Source of the DNA: Pseudomonas sessilinigenes
GTDB lineage: Bacteria; Pseudomonadota; Gammaproteobacteria; Pseudomonadales; Pseudomonadaceae
Direction: 5' to 3'
NCBI RefSeq assembly: GCF_003850565.1
Contig: NZ_CP027706.1
Location: forward strand, 806,001-870,000
DNA: 64,000 nt
Part shown: positions 8,137 to 17,607 of the stretch, one piece after another
Layout of the letters: each line of letters opens with the position of its first letter
Numbering within the stretch: position 1 is the first letter of the stretch
Notes under the pieces: generated by a model
Told to the model about the DNA's origin: nothing
The model's database searches: none
What the model saw: the letters and a program-made list of their open reading frames with translations, nothing else
Made by a program: the position numbers and the translations under genes

Positions 8137-8784
8137 ATGCCCATGGAACATACACCCCGTTGGTGGGATATCAGCCCGCCCTTGAGCACCGCGACCCCGA
8201 CCTGGCCGGGAGACACGCCATTCCAGGAAGAACGTGTCTGGCATTTCGGGCCCGAGTGTCCAGTGAACATCGGTCGGATCACCCTGTCGCCCCACACCGG
8301 CGCCCATGTCGATGCCCCGCTGCATTACCGCCCTGATGGCCTGCCTATTGGCGAGGTGCCGCTGGATGTCTACATGGGGCCGTGCCGGGTCCTGTATTGC
8401 CTGGAGAGCGGTTCGCTGGTGCAACCCGAGGACCTGCAGGGGCATCTGGACAATCTGCCCCAACGGGTACTGCTGCGGACCTATCGCCAGGCTCCGCTGG
8501 ACACCTGGGACTCAGGCTTCACCGCTGTGGCCGAGGCCACCATCGAGCTGCTGGCCCGTCTCGGTGTGCGCCTTGTCGGTATCGACACCCCCTCCCTGGA
8601 CCCCCAGCAGTCCAAGACCATGGATGCCCACAATGCGGTCGCCCGGCATGGCATGGCGATCCTCGAAGGGGTAGTGCTCGACGAGGTGCCTGAAGGCGAC
8701 TACGAACTGATTGCCCTGCCACTGCGCTTTGCCCACCTGGACGCCAGTCCGGTGCGGGCGATCCTGCGCCCGTTGGCCGATTGA
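8137..8784 (+). CDS. kynB: Kynurenine formamidase (arylformamidase)
   Basis: 215 residues from the ATG at 8137 (a second ATG at 8143 is also possible). It opens [22 protein letters not shown] and has the metal-binding HxGxHxDxPxH motif as [11 protein letters not shown] (H53, H57, D59, H63), typical of bacterial KynB. It hydrolyses N-formyl-L-kynurenine to kynurenine and formate. kynA follows 91 bases later on the same strand, so steps one and two of tryptophan degradation are adjacent. Confidence 0.95.
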   Translation: MPMEHTPRWWDISPPLSTATPTWPGDTPFQEERVWHFGPECPVNIGRITLSPHTGAHVDAPLHYRPDGLPIGEVPLDVYMGPCRVLYCLESGSLVQPEDLQGHLDNLPQRVLLRTYRQAPLDTWDSGFTAVAEATIELLARLGVRLVGIDTPSLDPQQSKTMDAHNAVARHGMAILEGVVLDEVPEGDYELIALPLRFAHLDASPVRAILRPLAD

Positions 8785-8875
8785 TTCCTACAATAACTAT
8801 GACGGCGGGCCATTCGTGCACCCTTGCCCAGGCAACGGTGTGGGCCCCAGCCGACCGAGACGAGGAGCCCACGCG

Positions 8876-9727
8876 ATGAGCCAATGTCCTTTTTCAAGCA
8901 ATCCACCGGATGAATGGCATAACGCCCAGCTGAATTTCTCCGACTCCATGAGCTACGGCGACTACCTGGATCTGGGGCGCATCCTCAGCGCCCAGCATCC
9001 GTTGTCGCCAGACCACAACGAGATGCTGTTCATCATCCAGCACCAGACCTCCGAGCTGTGGATGAAGCTGATGCTCCACGAACTCAAGGCCGCCCGTGAG
9101 CAGGTGCGCCAGAGCCAGCTGGCGCCGGCGTTCAAGATGCTGGCGCGGGTCTCGCGGATCTTCGACCAGTTGGTGCATGCCTGGGCGGTGCTGGCCACCA
9201 TGACCCCTTCGGAATACAAGTCCATCCGCCCGTACCTGGGCCAGTCCTCGGGCTTCCAGTCGTTCCAGTACCGCGATATCGAATTCATCCTGGGCAACAA
9301 GAGTGCGGCGCTGTTGCGTCCCCATGCCCACCGTCCCGAGCTGTTGCAGGCGCTGCAGGAATCCATCGCCACCCCGTCGCTGTATGACGAGGCGATCGCC
9401 CTGATGGCCCGCAGCGGCCTGGATATCGATCCGCAGCGCCTGGCGCTGAACAGCACCAGCGCGACCCAGCACGATCCCTCGGTGGAAGCGGCCTGGCGCG
9501 AGGTATACGGTGATCCCTCGAAGTATTGGGACCTGTACCAGCTGGGCGAGAAGTTCATCGACCTGGAAGACTCCTTCCGTCAATGGCGCTTCCGCCATGT
9601 GACCACGGTGGAGCGGATCATCGGCTTCCAGCCGGGCACTGGTGGAACCGAGGGCGTGGGTTATCTGCGCAAGATGCTCGATACCGTGCTGTTCCCCGAG
9701 TTGTGGCGAGTGCGCTACCCGCAATGA
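8876..9727 (+). CDS. kynA: Tryptophan 2,3-dioxygenase
   Basis: 283 residues from the ATG at 8876 with GAGGAG ten bases before it. The heme dioxygenase family motifs are clear: [36 protein letters not shown] and the C-terminal [13 protein letters not shown]. It opens the indole ring of L-tryptophan with O2 to give N-formylkynurenine, the substrate of the KynB encoded just upstream. A terminator follows directly. Confidence 0.96.
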   Translation: MSQCPFSSNPPDEWHNAQLNFSDSMSYGDYLDLGRILSAQHPLSPDHNEMLFIIQHQTSELWMKLMLHELKAAREQVRQSQLAPAFKMLARVSRIFDQLVHAWAVLATMTPSEYKSIRPYLGQSSGFQSFQYRDIEFILGNKSAALLRPHAHRPELLQALQESIATPSLYDEAIALMARSGLDIDPQRLALNSTSATQHDPSVEAAWREVYGDPSKYWDLYQLGEKFIDLEDSFRQWRFRHVTTVERIIGFQPGTGGTEGVGYLRKMLDTVLFPELWRVRYPQ

Positions 9728-9734
9728 CCCAGAC

Positions 9735-9761
9735 CAACGCCCCGCCAGCCGGGGCGTTTTC
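9735..9761 (+). terminator. Intrinsic terminator after kynA
   Basis: AACGCCCC (9736-9743) pairs with GGGGCGTT (9751-9758) around a seven-base loop and runs into TTTT. It starts nine bases after the kynA stop and ends the kynBA transcript. Confidence 0.8.
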
Positions 9762-9898
9762 ATTCCTGGCATCGCCCATTCGCTTCTCGTGCCTGTCCTG
9801 GCGCCTGCGACAGCGGCCAGGCAGGAGGTGACCGCAAAGGTGGCCGGCGCTAAAGTGGCTGCCCAAAATCGATGCTTTCACTTTCCTGGGCAGACCGC

Positions 9899-11398
9899 AT
9901 GAGCCGTACCTTCGAACTTGAAACCCTGAACATGCGGCTCAACGACCCGGAGTTCCAGGCATTGGACCTGCATCAGCGCATCCAGCGGGCGCTGTGCGGG
10001 CTGATCCTCGATGGAGCCCTGGCGCCGGGGCTCAAGCTACCGGCGAGTCGGGTCCTGGCCAAGTCCCTGGGAGTATCGCGCGATACCGTGGAAAACGCCT
10101 ACGTGCAGTTGCAGCGCGATGGCTTCATCGTCCGGCGCGAGGGCTCCGGCAGCTATGTCTGCCAGGCCATTGGCGCGCAGTTGCGCGGAGCGGCCCGCAG
10201 GCGCCTGCGCTTGCAGGAGCCGCCACGCAGCATCCGGGAGCCTGGGGGCGGCTTGAGTCGTCGGGGGCGGACGCTGTTCGAACGCGGTGGGGTCGCGGAC
10301 CAGCAGGTGGTCAAGGCCTTTGCCACCGGCTTGCCGGAAACCCGCAGTTTCCCGGTGCAGGTCTGGGAGCGCTTGCAACGCCAGGTGCTGCAGGAGTACC
10401 GGGGCAATGTCTTGCTGCATGGCGACCCACAGGGGGCCGAGCCCTTGCGCAAAGCCATCGCCGCCTATCTGAACCTGGAGCGTGGAGCCAAGGTGCAGCC
10501 GGGGCAGATCCTGGTGTTGAGCAGCACCCGCCAGGCCTTGTTCCTGTGCGCGCAACTGCTGGTGGACGCTGGCAAGCCGATCCTGATGGAGAACCCGGGG
10601 TATTTTGGGGCCCGCAAGGCGTTCGAGGCCGCCGAGGTGCGCATCATCCCCATCGATGTCGATGAACAGGGCTTGCGCACCGATCTGCTGCGGGCCGATC
10701 GCAGTGGTGCCCGCTGTGTCTATGTCACGCCATCGCATCAGTATCCCAGCGGGGTCACCCTGTCCCTGGAGCGCCGGCTGGAGTTGATCCGTTGGGCCGC
10801 CGAGCACGATCGGTGGATCATCGAGGACGACTACGACAGCGAGTTCCATTACGACGGCCTGCCGACCGCCTGTGTCCAGGGCCTGGACGCGTATCAGCGC
10901 ACCCTGTACATCGGCACGTTCAGCAAGACCCTCTATCCCGGCCTGCGCATGGGCTACATGGTCCTGCCCGAGGAGTTGGTGGCCCCCTTCAGTGCGGCCC
11001 GCAGCATCATGGACGGCCATACCCCGCAGATTCTCCAGCTGACCCTGGCGCGGTTCATGGAGCAGGGGCACTACAACGCCCACGTGCGGGCCATGCGCAA
11101 GCTCTACGCGGGACGCAGGCAGGCCATGCTCGACGCCATCGGGCGGCATTTGCAAGGCATCGCCAGGGCCTTGCCGCCGCCGGGAGGCCTGCAGATTCCC
11201 TGCCTGTTGGAGCCGGGCTGGAGCGAGGAGCACACCCAGCGCCGGGCAGCGAGTATCGGCATGCAGTTACCCGGCCTTGGCCGGCTGTATGTCGGCGAGC
11301 ACAGGGAACAGGGCTGGTTGCTGGGCTACGCCTCCTTGAGTGCCCATGAAATCGAAGCCGCGATGGAGCGCCTGGGACAGGTTCTGCGCAAGCCCTAG
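9899..11398 (+). CDS. MocR/PdxR-type GntR regulator with aminotransferase domain
   Basis: 499 residues. The first 80 or so are a GntR winged helix (LHQRIQRALCGLILDGALAPGLKLPASRVLAKSLGVSRDTVENAYVQL). The rest is a fold-type I aminotransferase domain with the PLP-binding lysine K343 in GTFSKTLYPGLRMGYMV. Such regulators sense PLP or amino compounds and control neighbouring transport or metabolic genes. It converges with the benE-like gene (8-base gap) and follows kynBA after a terminator. Its target is not evident. Confidence 0.85.
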   Translation: MSRTFELETLNMRLNDPEFQALDLHQRIQRALCGLILDGALAPGLKLPASRVLAKSLGVSRDTVENAYVQLQRDGFIVRREGSGSYVCQAIGAQLRGAARRRLRLQEPPRSIREPGGGLSRRGRTLFERGGVADQQVVKAFATGLPETRSFPVQVWERLQRQVLQEYRGNVLLHGDPQGAEPLRKAIAAYLNLERGAKVQPGQILVLSSTRQALFLCAQLLVDAGKPILMENPGYFGARKAFEAAEVRIIPIDVDEQGLRTDLLRADRSGARCVYVTPSHQYPSGVTLSLERRLELIRWAAEHDRWIIEDDYDSEFHYDGLPTACVQGLDAYQRTLYIGTFSKTLYPGLRMGYMVLPEELVAPFSAARSIMDGHTPQILQLTLARFMEQGHYNAHVRAMRKLYAGRRQAMLDAIGRHLQGIARALPPPGGLQIPCLLEPGWSEEHTQRRAASIGMQLPGLGRLYVGEHREQGWLLGYASLSAHEIEAAMERLGQVLRKP

Positions 11399-11406
11399 GG
11401 CAATTT

Positions 11407-12615
11407 TCAGGGCTGGGCGCTCGCGGTGTCGCGAGCCCCGGGCCGACCGTGCATCAGCCAGTGCGCGGCCAGGCCCGCCAGCAACCCCCAGAAGGCACCG
11501 CCGACGCCCAGCAGGCTGACATTGGCGACCGTGGCAAGAAAGGTGATCAAGGCTGTTTCCCGGGTCTTGGCATCGGCCATGGCATTGGCCAGGCTGCCAC
11601 CGATGGCACCCAGCAGCGCCAGGCCGGCCAGGGTGCCGATGAAGGCCTTGGGCAACACCATGAACAGGCTCGCCAGCGTCACACCGAAAGTGCCCACCAG
11701 GATGTACAGCAGCCCGCAGGCGATACCGGCGAGGTAGCGCTTGCCCGGGTCCGGATGGGCGTCCGGGCCGGTGCAGATGGCCGCGGTGATAGCGGCCACG
11801 TTGAAGGCGTGGGCACCGAATGGCGCCATGATCAGCGAGCCCAGGCCGGTGACCGTCAGCAGCGGGTTGGCACTGGTCTTGAAACCGTCGTTGCGCAGCA
11901 CCAGCATGCCAGGCATGTATTGCCCGGTCAGGGTAATGACGAACAGTGGCAGGGCCACGCCGAGCAGGGCCGGCAGAGAAAACTGCGGTGGGGTGAACAG
12001 CGGTGTGGCCAGGCTCAGTTGCACGCCAGCACCGTCGATCCGTTGCTGGACGATCAACAGCGCCAGGCCGATCCCGAGGATGCCGACTACGGCAAAGCGC
12101 GAGGTGAAGCGCCGCAGCAGTGCATAGGAACCCAGCAGCACGGTCACCAACAGGGGATCGACGCTGGCGCCGCCAAAGGCATTGATGCCGAACGGCAAGA
12201 GGATTCCGGCCAGCAGCCCGGCGGCGATCCCCTTGGGGATCAGCTGCACCAGCCGTTCGAAGGCCCCGCATGCACCCAGGATGATGAAGCCCAGGGCCGA
12301 AACCAGGTAGGCGCCGATCACCTCGGCGTAGGGGGTCACAGGCAGGACCGTGGCCAGGAAGGCCGCTCCGGGGGTCGACCAGGCCGTGATGACCGGTGCC
12401 CGATAGCGCAGGCTCAACCACAGGCCGCTGACTCCGACCCCTACCGACACTGCCCAGACCCAGGAGGCCGTCTGGGCTGGCGACAGGCGGGCCAGCTCGG
12501 CGGCCTGCAGCACCAGGACGAACGTTCCACCGTAGTTCACCAGCACCGAAATCAGCGCGGCCACGGTGGGTGAGAAAAAATCGGCAGGCCTGAGCCCCTC
12601 GGTCGTTCTATTCAT
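11407..12615 (-). CDS. benE: Benzoate/H+ symporter family transporter
   Basis: 402 residues from the ATG at 12615, with GGAG upstream. A BenE-family membrane protein with about 11-12 hydrophobic segments: ITAWSTPGAAFLAT, GAYLVSALGFIILGACGAFERLVQLIPKGIAAGLLAGILLPFG and NPLLTVTGLGSLIMAPFGAHAFNVAAITAAICTGPDAHPDP. The family imports benzoate and related aromatic acids. Between kyn and ant genes, anthranilate or another aromatic acid is a reasonable substrate, but this is inference. The benE symbol is by family. Confidence 0.82.
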   Translation of the reverse strand: MNRTTEGLRPADFFSPTVAALISVLVNYGGTFVLVLQAAELARLSPAQTASWVWAVSVGVGVSGLWLSLRYRAPVITAWSTPGAAFLATVLPVTPYAEVIGAYLVSALGFIILGACGAFERLVQLIPKGIAAGLLAGILLPFGINAFGGASVDPLLVTVLLGSYALLRRFTSRFAVVGILGIGLALLIVQQRIDGAGVQLSLATPLFTPPQFSLPALLGVALPLFVITLTGQYMPGMLVLRNDGFKTSANPLLTVTGLGSLIMAPFGAHAFNVAAITAAICTGPDAHPDPGKRYLAGIACGLLYILVGTFGVTLASLFMVLPKAFIGTLAGLALLGAIGGSLANAMADAKTRETALITFLATVANVSLLGVGGAFWGLLAGLAAHWLMHGRPGARDTASAQP

Positions 12616-12742
12616 GCGCCATTCTCCATCCAGGGTGAGCCCCGGTCCTGAAGCTCCGGGAGGCGCTGATTCTAGAGAGCTGGCGGAGGGTCGTTTCAGG
12701 CCGCTTGAGAGGGTTGGGGCAGACCACTTTGTGGTGCGCATG

Positions 12743-12776
12743 AAAAAGCCCGGCCTTGGATCCAGGGCCGGGCTTT
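12743..12776 (-). terminator. Intrinsic terminator downstream of aroP
   Basis: Arms AAAGCCCGGCC (12745-12755) and GGCCGGGCTTT (12766-12776) are an 11-bp perfect match around a ten-base loop. Read on the minus strand, the hairpin ends in TTTTT. It lies 28 bases past the aroP stop and ends that transcript before the benE-like gene. Confidence 0.85.
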
Positions 12777-12803
12777 CAGGTCTTGCAGGGGCCACCCGCT
12801 AAC

Positions 12804-14204
12804 TTAGCGCAGGGCAGCCTGTTCGGTTTTTTTCGCCTGGCTCAGGCGGTAGAACACCCAGATCAGCAGGACCCAGACCGGGATCGCGTACACCGAGGCA
12901 CGGATGCCCGGGATCATCAGCATCACGCCGATGATCATGACCATGAAGGCCAGGCACAGGTAGTTGCTCAGTGGCGACCAGAAGGCCTTGAAGGACGGCA
13001 CCACGCCTTGCTCGGCCATGGCCTTGCGAAAGCGCAGGTGGGTCAGGCTGATCAGCGCCCAGTTGATCATCAGGGCCGCCACCACCAGGGCGAACAACAG
13101 CTCCAGGGCCTCATGGGGAGCCAGGTAGTTGACCAGCACGCAGAGCAAGGTGATCAGCGCGGAGATACCCAGGGCCAGGATCGGCACGCCTTGCTTGTTG
13201 AGCTTGGTCAACGCCTTGGGCGCATCGCCCTGCTCGGCCAAGCCGTAGAGCATGCGGCTGTTGCAGTACACGCCGCTGTTGTACACCGAGAGCGCGGCAG
13301 TCAGGACCACGAAGTTGAGGATCTGCGCGGCGGTATCGCTACCGATCAGCGAGAAGATCTTCACGAAGGGGCTGCTGCTGTAGGCGTCGCCGCCGGAGTT
13401 GAGGCTGACCAGCAACTCGTCCCACGGGTACAGGGAGAGCAGCACCGCCAGGGCGCCGACGTAGAAGATCAGTACCCGGTAGACCACCTGGTTGATGGCC
13501 TTGGGAATCACCTTGCGCGGCTCGCTGGCCTCGGCCGCGGTGATGCCCACCAGCTCCAGGCCGCCGAAGGAAAACATGATGAAGGCCATGGCCATCAACA
13601 GGCCGTTGCCGCCATTGGGGAAGAAGCCGCCGTGGGACCACAGGTTGCTCACCGAGGCCTGGGCCCCGCCACTGCCGCTGAAGAGCATGTAGCAGCCCAG
13701 CAGGATCATGCCGACGATGGCGACGACCTTGATGATGGCGAACCAGAACTCGGCTTCACCGAAGAACTTCACGTTCATCATGTTGATCAGGTTGACCAGC
13801 ACGAAGAACACCGCCGCGCTGACCCAGGTAGGAACCTCCGGCCACCAGAACTGGATGTATTTACCTACCGCAGTGAGCTCGGCCATCCCCACCAGCACAT
13901 ACAGCACCCAGTAGTTCCAGCCGGCGAGGAAGCCGAAGTAGCCCCCCCAGTACTTATGGGCGAAATGGCTGAAGGAGCCGGCCACTGGCTCCTCGACGAT
14001 CATCTCGCCCAGCTGGCGCATGATCAGGAAGGCGATGAAGCCAGCGATCGCGTACCCCAGGATCATCGAGGGCCCGGCGGACTTCAGGACCCCGGCCGAG
14101 CCGAGGAAGAGTCCGGTCCCAATCGCCCCGCCCAGGGCGATCAATTGGATATGGCGGTTTTTCAAGCCGCGCTTGAGTTCACCCTGCTTCAAGGTTTGAT
14201 CCAC
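12804..14204 (-). CDS. aroP: Aromatic amino acid permease
   Basis: 466 residues, twelve predicted membrane helices, amino acid-polyamine-organocation family. The sequence follows E. coli AroP closely: LKRGLKNRHIQLIALGGAIGTGLFLGSAGVLKSAG, GEMIVEEPVAGSFSHFAHKYWG, GWNYWVLYVLVGMAELTAVGKYIQFWWP and LSVYNSGVYCNSRMLYGLAEQG. It should import tryptophan, phenylalanine and tyrosine by proton symport. Its place between the kyn and ant genes suits tryptophan supply. It lies downstream of antABC on the same strand with a 78-base gap that holds only a weak hairpin, so read-through from ant is possible. Confidence 0.88.
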   Translation of the reverse strand: MDQTLKQGELKRGLKNRHIQLIALGGAIGTGLFLGSAGVLKSAGPSMILGYAIAGFIAFLIMRQLGEMIVEEPVAGSFSHFAHKYWGGYFGFLAGWNYWVLYVLVGMAELTAVGKYIQFWWPEVPTWVSAAVFFVLVNLINMMNVKFFGEAEFWFAIIKVVAIVGMILLGCYMLFSGSGGAQASVSNLWSHGGFFPNGGNGLLMAMAFIMFSFGGLELVGITAAEASEPRKVIPKAINQVVYRVLIFYVGALAVLLSLYPWDELLVSLNSGGDAYSSSPFVKIFSLIGSDTAAQILNFVVLTAALSVYNSGVYCNSRMLYGLAEQGDAPKALTKLNKQGVPILALGISALITLLCVLVNYLAPHEALELLFALVVAALMINWALISLTHLRFRKAMAEQGVVPSFKAFWSPLSNYLCLAFMVMIIGVMLMIPGIRASVYAIPVWVLLIWVFYRLSQAKKTEQAALR

Positions 14205-14282
14205 TAACTTGCGCTCTCTTCTAGTTGTTATCAGGACCGACCCAGGGATTTAGGCGTCGGTCTCGGCATCGTGTCGACGGGA

Positions 14283-15305
14283 TCAGATATTACTCTCGGT
14301 AAACCTCTCGTAATACAGCTGAACACGCCCAAGTCCCTGTTCTTGCTGCCAGGTGCGGATCGAATCGACCATCGGCGGTGGCCCGCAGACATACATGTCG
14401 GCCTCGCCGCTGCGCAATTCCTCGGTATCGAAGTGCTCGGTGATGTAACCGCGCTTGCCGTTCCAGGCCGGGTCGCTGTCGCTGATCACCGGCGTGAAGC
14501 GAAACGCCGGCAGGCGCTCGCCGTAGGCGCGGATGCGCTCCAGCTCGCACAGGTCGGCACTCTGGCGCACGCCGTAGTACAGGTGGACCGGTTGCTGGCA
14601 GTCCTGCTCGACGATTTGCTCGAGCATTGCCAGCAGGGCCGAGAGTCCCGTGCCGCCCGCCACGAGGACCAGCGGACGGCTGACCTGGCGCAGATAGAAC
14701 GCCCCCAGCGGCGCTTCCAGCTCCAAGGCGTCGCCCACCTGGCAGCGTTCGCGGATGTAGTTGCTCATCGTCCCATCGGGTAACAGGCGGATCAGGAACA
14801 GCAACTGATTGTCCGCCGCGGATCGGTTGGCGAAGGAGTAGGCGCGGCTGCAGTCGGTGCCGGGAATGCCGAGGCGGGCGTATTGGCCGGGCAGGAAGTC
14901 CAGCGGGGTCGGATTGCCGCCCAGGTCCAGGCGCAGGATCGCCGTGCTGTCCGAAACCTGGCGCACTTCCTGGACCGAGGCGCGGTAGCGCACCGGCTCG
15001 GCGGCATGGCACAGGCTGGAGTCGAAGTCGAAGTAGAACGCCGCATCGGATTGCACCCGGGTCTGGCAGCTGAGCATCTTGCGTTGCGCAAGGTCCTGGG
15101 CCGACAGGGCTTCCTCGTCCACGTAATCCTGGCTGTACTGGCCCGACTCGCAACGCCCCTGGCAGGTGCCGCAGACCCCTTCGCGGCAGTCCAGGGGGAT
15201 CTTGATGCCGTTGCGCAGGGCGGCGTCGAGCAGTATTTCATTGGCTTGCACCGGGAAGAACAGGGTCTTGCCGTCGGCGAAGCTGAACGCGACCTTGTGC
15301 GTCAT
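14283..15305 (-). CDS. antC: Anthranilate 1,2-dioxygenase, electron transfer component
   Basis: 340 residues. The N-terminal plant-type [2Fe-2S] ferredoxin carries CREGVCGTCQGRC and a later cysteine (MLSCQT). It is followed by an FAD domain (RAYSFANRSA) and an NAD domain (LVLVAGGTGLSALLAMLEQI, YVCGPPPMVDSI). This is the BenC/AntC reductase arrangement. It passes electrons from NADH to the AntAB oxygenase. It is last in antABC, 17 bases after antB. Assignment to Ant rather than Ben rests on the adjacent antR and the kynurenine genes. Confidence 0.92.
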   Translation of the reverse strand: MTHKVAFSFADGKTLFFPVQANEILLDAALRNGIKIPLDCREGVCGTCQGRCESGQYSQDYVDEEALSAQDLAQRKMLSCQTRVQSDAAFYFDFDSSLCHAAEPVRYRASVQEVRQVSDSTAILRLDLGGNPTPLDFLPGQYARLGIPGTDCSRAYSFANRSAADNQLLFLIRLLPDGTMSNYIRERCQVGDALELEAPLGAFYLRQVSRPLVLVAGGTGLSALLAMLEQIVEQDCQQPVHLYYGVRQSADLCELERIRAYGERLPAFRFTPVISDSDPAWNGKRGYITEHFDTEELRSGEADMYVCGPPPMVDSIRTWQQEQGLGRVQLYYERFTESNI

Positions 15306-15322
15306 GGGGAGTGTCCGTCGAG

Positions 15323-15820
15323 TCAGAGGTGATAGAAGTCGAGCACCGAGTTGATCGTGTCGTTGAGCAGCAGCACGTGCTTGCGCTGGATCAGCCAGCT
15401 GTCGCCGTGGGGGACGAGGTCATAGGTGGCATGACCGTAGAACTGCTCGGAAGTGGCCAGGCGGTAGAACAACGTGTGCCAGTTCAGGCGCACCTGCAGC
15501 TTTCCTTGCTCGCCTTCGGTGATGCGCAGGTTGCTGACCTGGTGCAGGGTGCGTGGCATCGGGATGGTGGAGGCCGCCTTGCCGGTACGCAGGCGGAAGA
15601 CCCGGTCCTCCAGGCCTGAGCGGTTGGCATAGTAGATCAGCGACATGCCGCGCTTGGGGTCCTGGGTGTAGACATGCTCGGAGTCCCACTGGGGCAGGTG
15701 GAACACGCTGTCCTGGGCGAACAGTTGCAGGTAGGCGTCCCAGTCCTGGGCGTCGCACAGCTCGGACTTGCGATAGAAAAACTGCTCGACCTGGTATTGC
15801 AGTTGCGCATTCATGTTCAT
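15323..15820 (-). CDS. antB: Anthranilate 1,2-dioxygenase, small subunit
   Basis: 165 residues from the ATG at 15820, which overlaps the antA stop (ATGA). A ring-hydroxylating dioxygenase beta subunit: QVEQFFYRKSELCDAQDWDAYLQLF, HVYTQDPKRGMSLIYYANRSGLEDRVFRLRTGKAAS and the C-terminal KHVLLLNDTINSVLDFYHL. It is structural and assembles with AntA as an alpha3beta3 type oxygenase. Overlapping genes ensure equal translation. Confidence 0.93.
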   Translation of the reverse strand: MNMNAQLQYQVEQFFYRKSELCDAQDWDAYLQLFAQDSVFHLPQWDSEHVYTQDPKRGMSLIYYANRSGLEDRVFRLRTGKAASTIPMPRTLHQVSNLRITEGEQGKLQVRLNWHTLFYRLATSEQFYGHATYDLVPHGDSWLIQRKHVLLLNDTINSVLDFYHL

Positions 15821-17202
15821 ACCTCCCGCAGTTTCAGGGGTTGGCGCTGCAGGCCTTCGAGGAGGAAGCGCTGCCAATTCTCGTGCTGGTTGACGTACAG
15901 CCCCTCATGGGTGATCTCGGTACCGGTCATGGCCGGCGCGATGCCCAGGTTCCGGGTGTTGGCGGTCGGGCCGGTGGCCCAGCGGTGATGGCCGCGAGAA
16001 ACGTCGCTCCAGCGCTCCAGGCGGGCCTGGAAGCCGCGCTGGGCCTCGCGAAACTCCACCAGGTCGTCAGGGGTGCCCATGCCCGAGACGTTGAAGAAGT
16101 CCTCGAACTGGCGAATGCGGTTTTCCCGGTCGGCGTCGCTCTCGCCCTTGACCCCGATGCACTGGCTGATGATCTCGGTCTTGTTCCAGGCCACGGGGCG
16201 AATGATCCGCAACTGCGAGCTGATCTGGTCGAGGAAGAACAGGCTGGGGTAGATGTTCAGGTTGCGCAGGCGATGCATCATCCACTCGGCCCGGGCCTGG
16301 CCGTACTCCTCCACCAGGCGCGGCATGATGCTGGCGTAGCCGGAACGTACCGCCGGGTTGGGCATCTCGCTGAACAGCACGCTGTGGCCGTTGGCGAAGG
16401 CGAACCAGCCGTCGTCGGTGGCCGCATCGCCGGCCCCGAGCTTGCTGTAGTCCAGGGTGGCGCTGGCGGTGCCGTTCTCGCTGTTGACCTGCTGGCGATG
16501 CTGCACCGTGGCCACGTAGTTGTAGTGCACGGTGCTGACGTGATACCCGTCCAGGCCGTTCTCGTTCTGCAGTTTCCAGTTACCGTCGTAGGTGTAGGCG
16601 GACTTGCCCGGCAGCACCTCCAGCTCGCCGGTGGGCGATTGGGCGACCATCATGTCGAAGAAGATCCTGGCGTCACCGAGGAAGTCTTCCAGGGTGTCCG
16701 TGGCTGCGACATCCAGGCTGATGAACACGAAGCCCTTGTAGCTCTCGATACGGGCCTTTTTCAGGCCGCGGGTGGCCTTGTCGAAATCCTCGGCGTACTC
16801 GCCGGGGGCCTTGACCTTCACCAGGCGGCCGTCGCTCTTGTAGCACCAGGCATGGAAGGGACAAGTGAAGGTGGACTGGTTGCCCTTGCCGACCCGGGTC
16901 AGGGTGGTGCCGCGATGCTGGCAGGCGTTGACCAGCGCATTGAGCCGGCCCTCGCCGTCACGGGTGATGATCATCGGCTGGCGCCCGGCCCGCATCGTGA
17001 CGAAGTCGTGGTTGTTGGGCAGCTCGCTTTCGTGACAGGCGTAGATCCAGTTCTTCTCGAAGATCAGTTCCATCTCCAGGTCGAACAGCTCGGGTTCGGT
17101 GAACATCTCCCGGGCGATGCGGAACACGCCATCGGCTGGGCGAAAATCCAGGCAGCTGTGGATGAACTCCTGCCATTGCTCGACGTTTCTTGCGCCACTC
17201 AT
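15817..17202 (-). CDS. antA: Anthranilate 1,2-dioxygenase, large subunit
   Basis: 461 residues. The Rieske centre is C94-x-H96 and C114-x2-H117 (CQHRG and CPFHAW); the mononuclear iron site starts with NENGLDGYHVSTVHYNY. With AntB and AntC it converts anthranilate, O2 and NADH to catechol with loss of CO2 and ammonia. It is first in the antABC operon. Upstream lies a 402-base region shared with antR holding two pairs of putative AntR boxes. Confidence 0.95.
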   Translation of the reverse strand: MSGARNVEQWQEFIHSCLDFRPADGVFRIAREMFTEPELFDLEMELIFEKNWIYACHESELPNNHDFVTMRAGRQPMIITRDGEGRLNALVNACQHRGTTLTRVGKGNQSTFTCPFHAWCYKSDGRLVKVKAPGEYAEDFDKATRGLKKARIESYKGFVFISLDVAATDTLEDFLGDARIFFDMMVAQSPTGELEVLPGKSAYTYDGNWKLQNENGLDGYHVSTVHYNYVATVQHRQQVNSENGTASATLDYSKLGAGDAATDDGWFAFANGHSVLFSEMPNPAVRSGYASIMPRLVEEYGQARAEWMMHRLRNLNIYPSLFFLDQISSQLRIIRPVAWNKTEIISQCIGVKGESDADRENRIRQFEDFFNVSGMGTPDDLVEFREAQRGFQARLERWSDVSRGHHRWATGPTANTRNLGIAPAMTGTEITHEGLYVNQHENWQRFLLEGLQRQPLKLREV

Positions 17203-17269
17203 GGGTCGGTACCTTTTTTATTCGGGCCAATCGGTACGATCATTAGAGTGAGTGCAGGGCGGGGGTGGC

Positions 17270-17307
17270 TATCCGCTTAGTCGACCAAGCGCATCCACAA
17301 AATTGCC
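17270..17307. promoter_or_regulatory. Tandem XylS-like boxes next to the antA promoter (pair A)
   Basis: Two 16-base sites in the same orientation, 22 bp apart: 17270-17285 (TATCCGCTTAGTCGAC) and 17292-17307 (CATCCACAAAATTGCC). Read on the antA strand each has the form N4-N6-GGAT(A/G), like the TGCA-N6-GGNTA half-sites of XylS/BenR. A possible antA -10 (TCTAAT, 17247-17242) puts the proximal site against the -35. Putative AntR activator site. Confidence 0.6.
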
Positions 17308-17482
17308 AGGGTGGCGGTAGCCGCTGCCGAGGGTGCGAGGCCGCGTCAGGGACCTTTCGGCCAGCTCCGCCTATGGCCGCTACGCGCCCATGCGCAGGCA
17401 GCGGCAGCGGCTGCAGGGTGGGGACTTTCTACACGGTCGGCGCCAGCCGTTGAGTGAAAGCGAGCAGGGTGGCGGGGAGGTT

Positions 17483-17520
17483 TATCCACTTAGTCGGCTA
17501 TTGTTATCCACTGGGTTGGC
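17483..17520. promoter_or_regulatory. Tandem XylS-like boxes nearer antR (pair B)
   Basis: The same two-site layout again with the same 22-bp step: 17483-17498 (TATCCACTTAGTCGGC) and 17505-17520 (TATCCACTGGGTTGGC). The first site matches the first site of pair A at 14 of 16 positions. The pair is 213 bp from pair A and 88 bases before the antR start. It could serve autoregulation or DNA looping by AntR. The 175 bases between the pairs hold no gene that I can see. Confidence 0.55.
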
Positions 17521-17607
17521 AGCAGCACCGGTTGGCGCAAAACTTGCCCTGCCAAACAAGACGCGCCGTCAGAGCGCGCTAAAAAATATTGCCGTGAGTG
17601 TGCCGTG

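Noticed and set aside
15553..17280. A 575-codon open frame on the plus strand
   Set aside because: Antisense to antA and antB; composition is that of a shadow frame with no domain.
17308..17482. A gene in the antA/antR spacer
   Set aside because: No frame has both a ribosome site and gene-like codons; the stretch is better explained as regulatory DNA.
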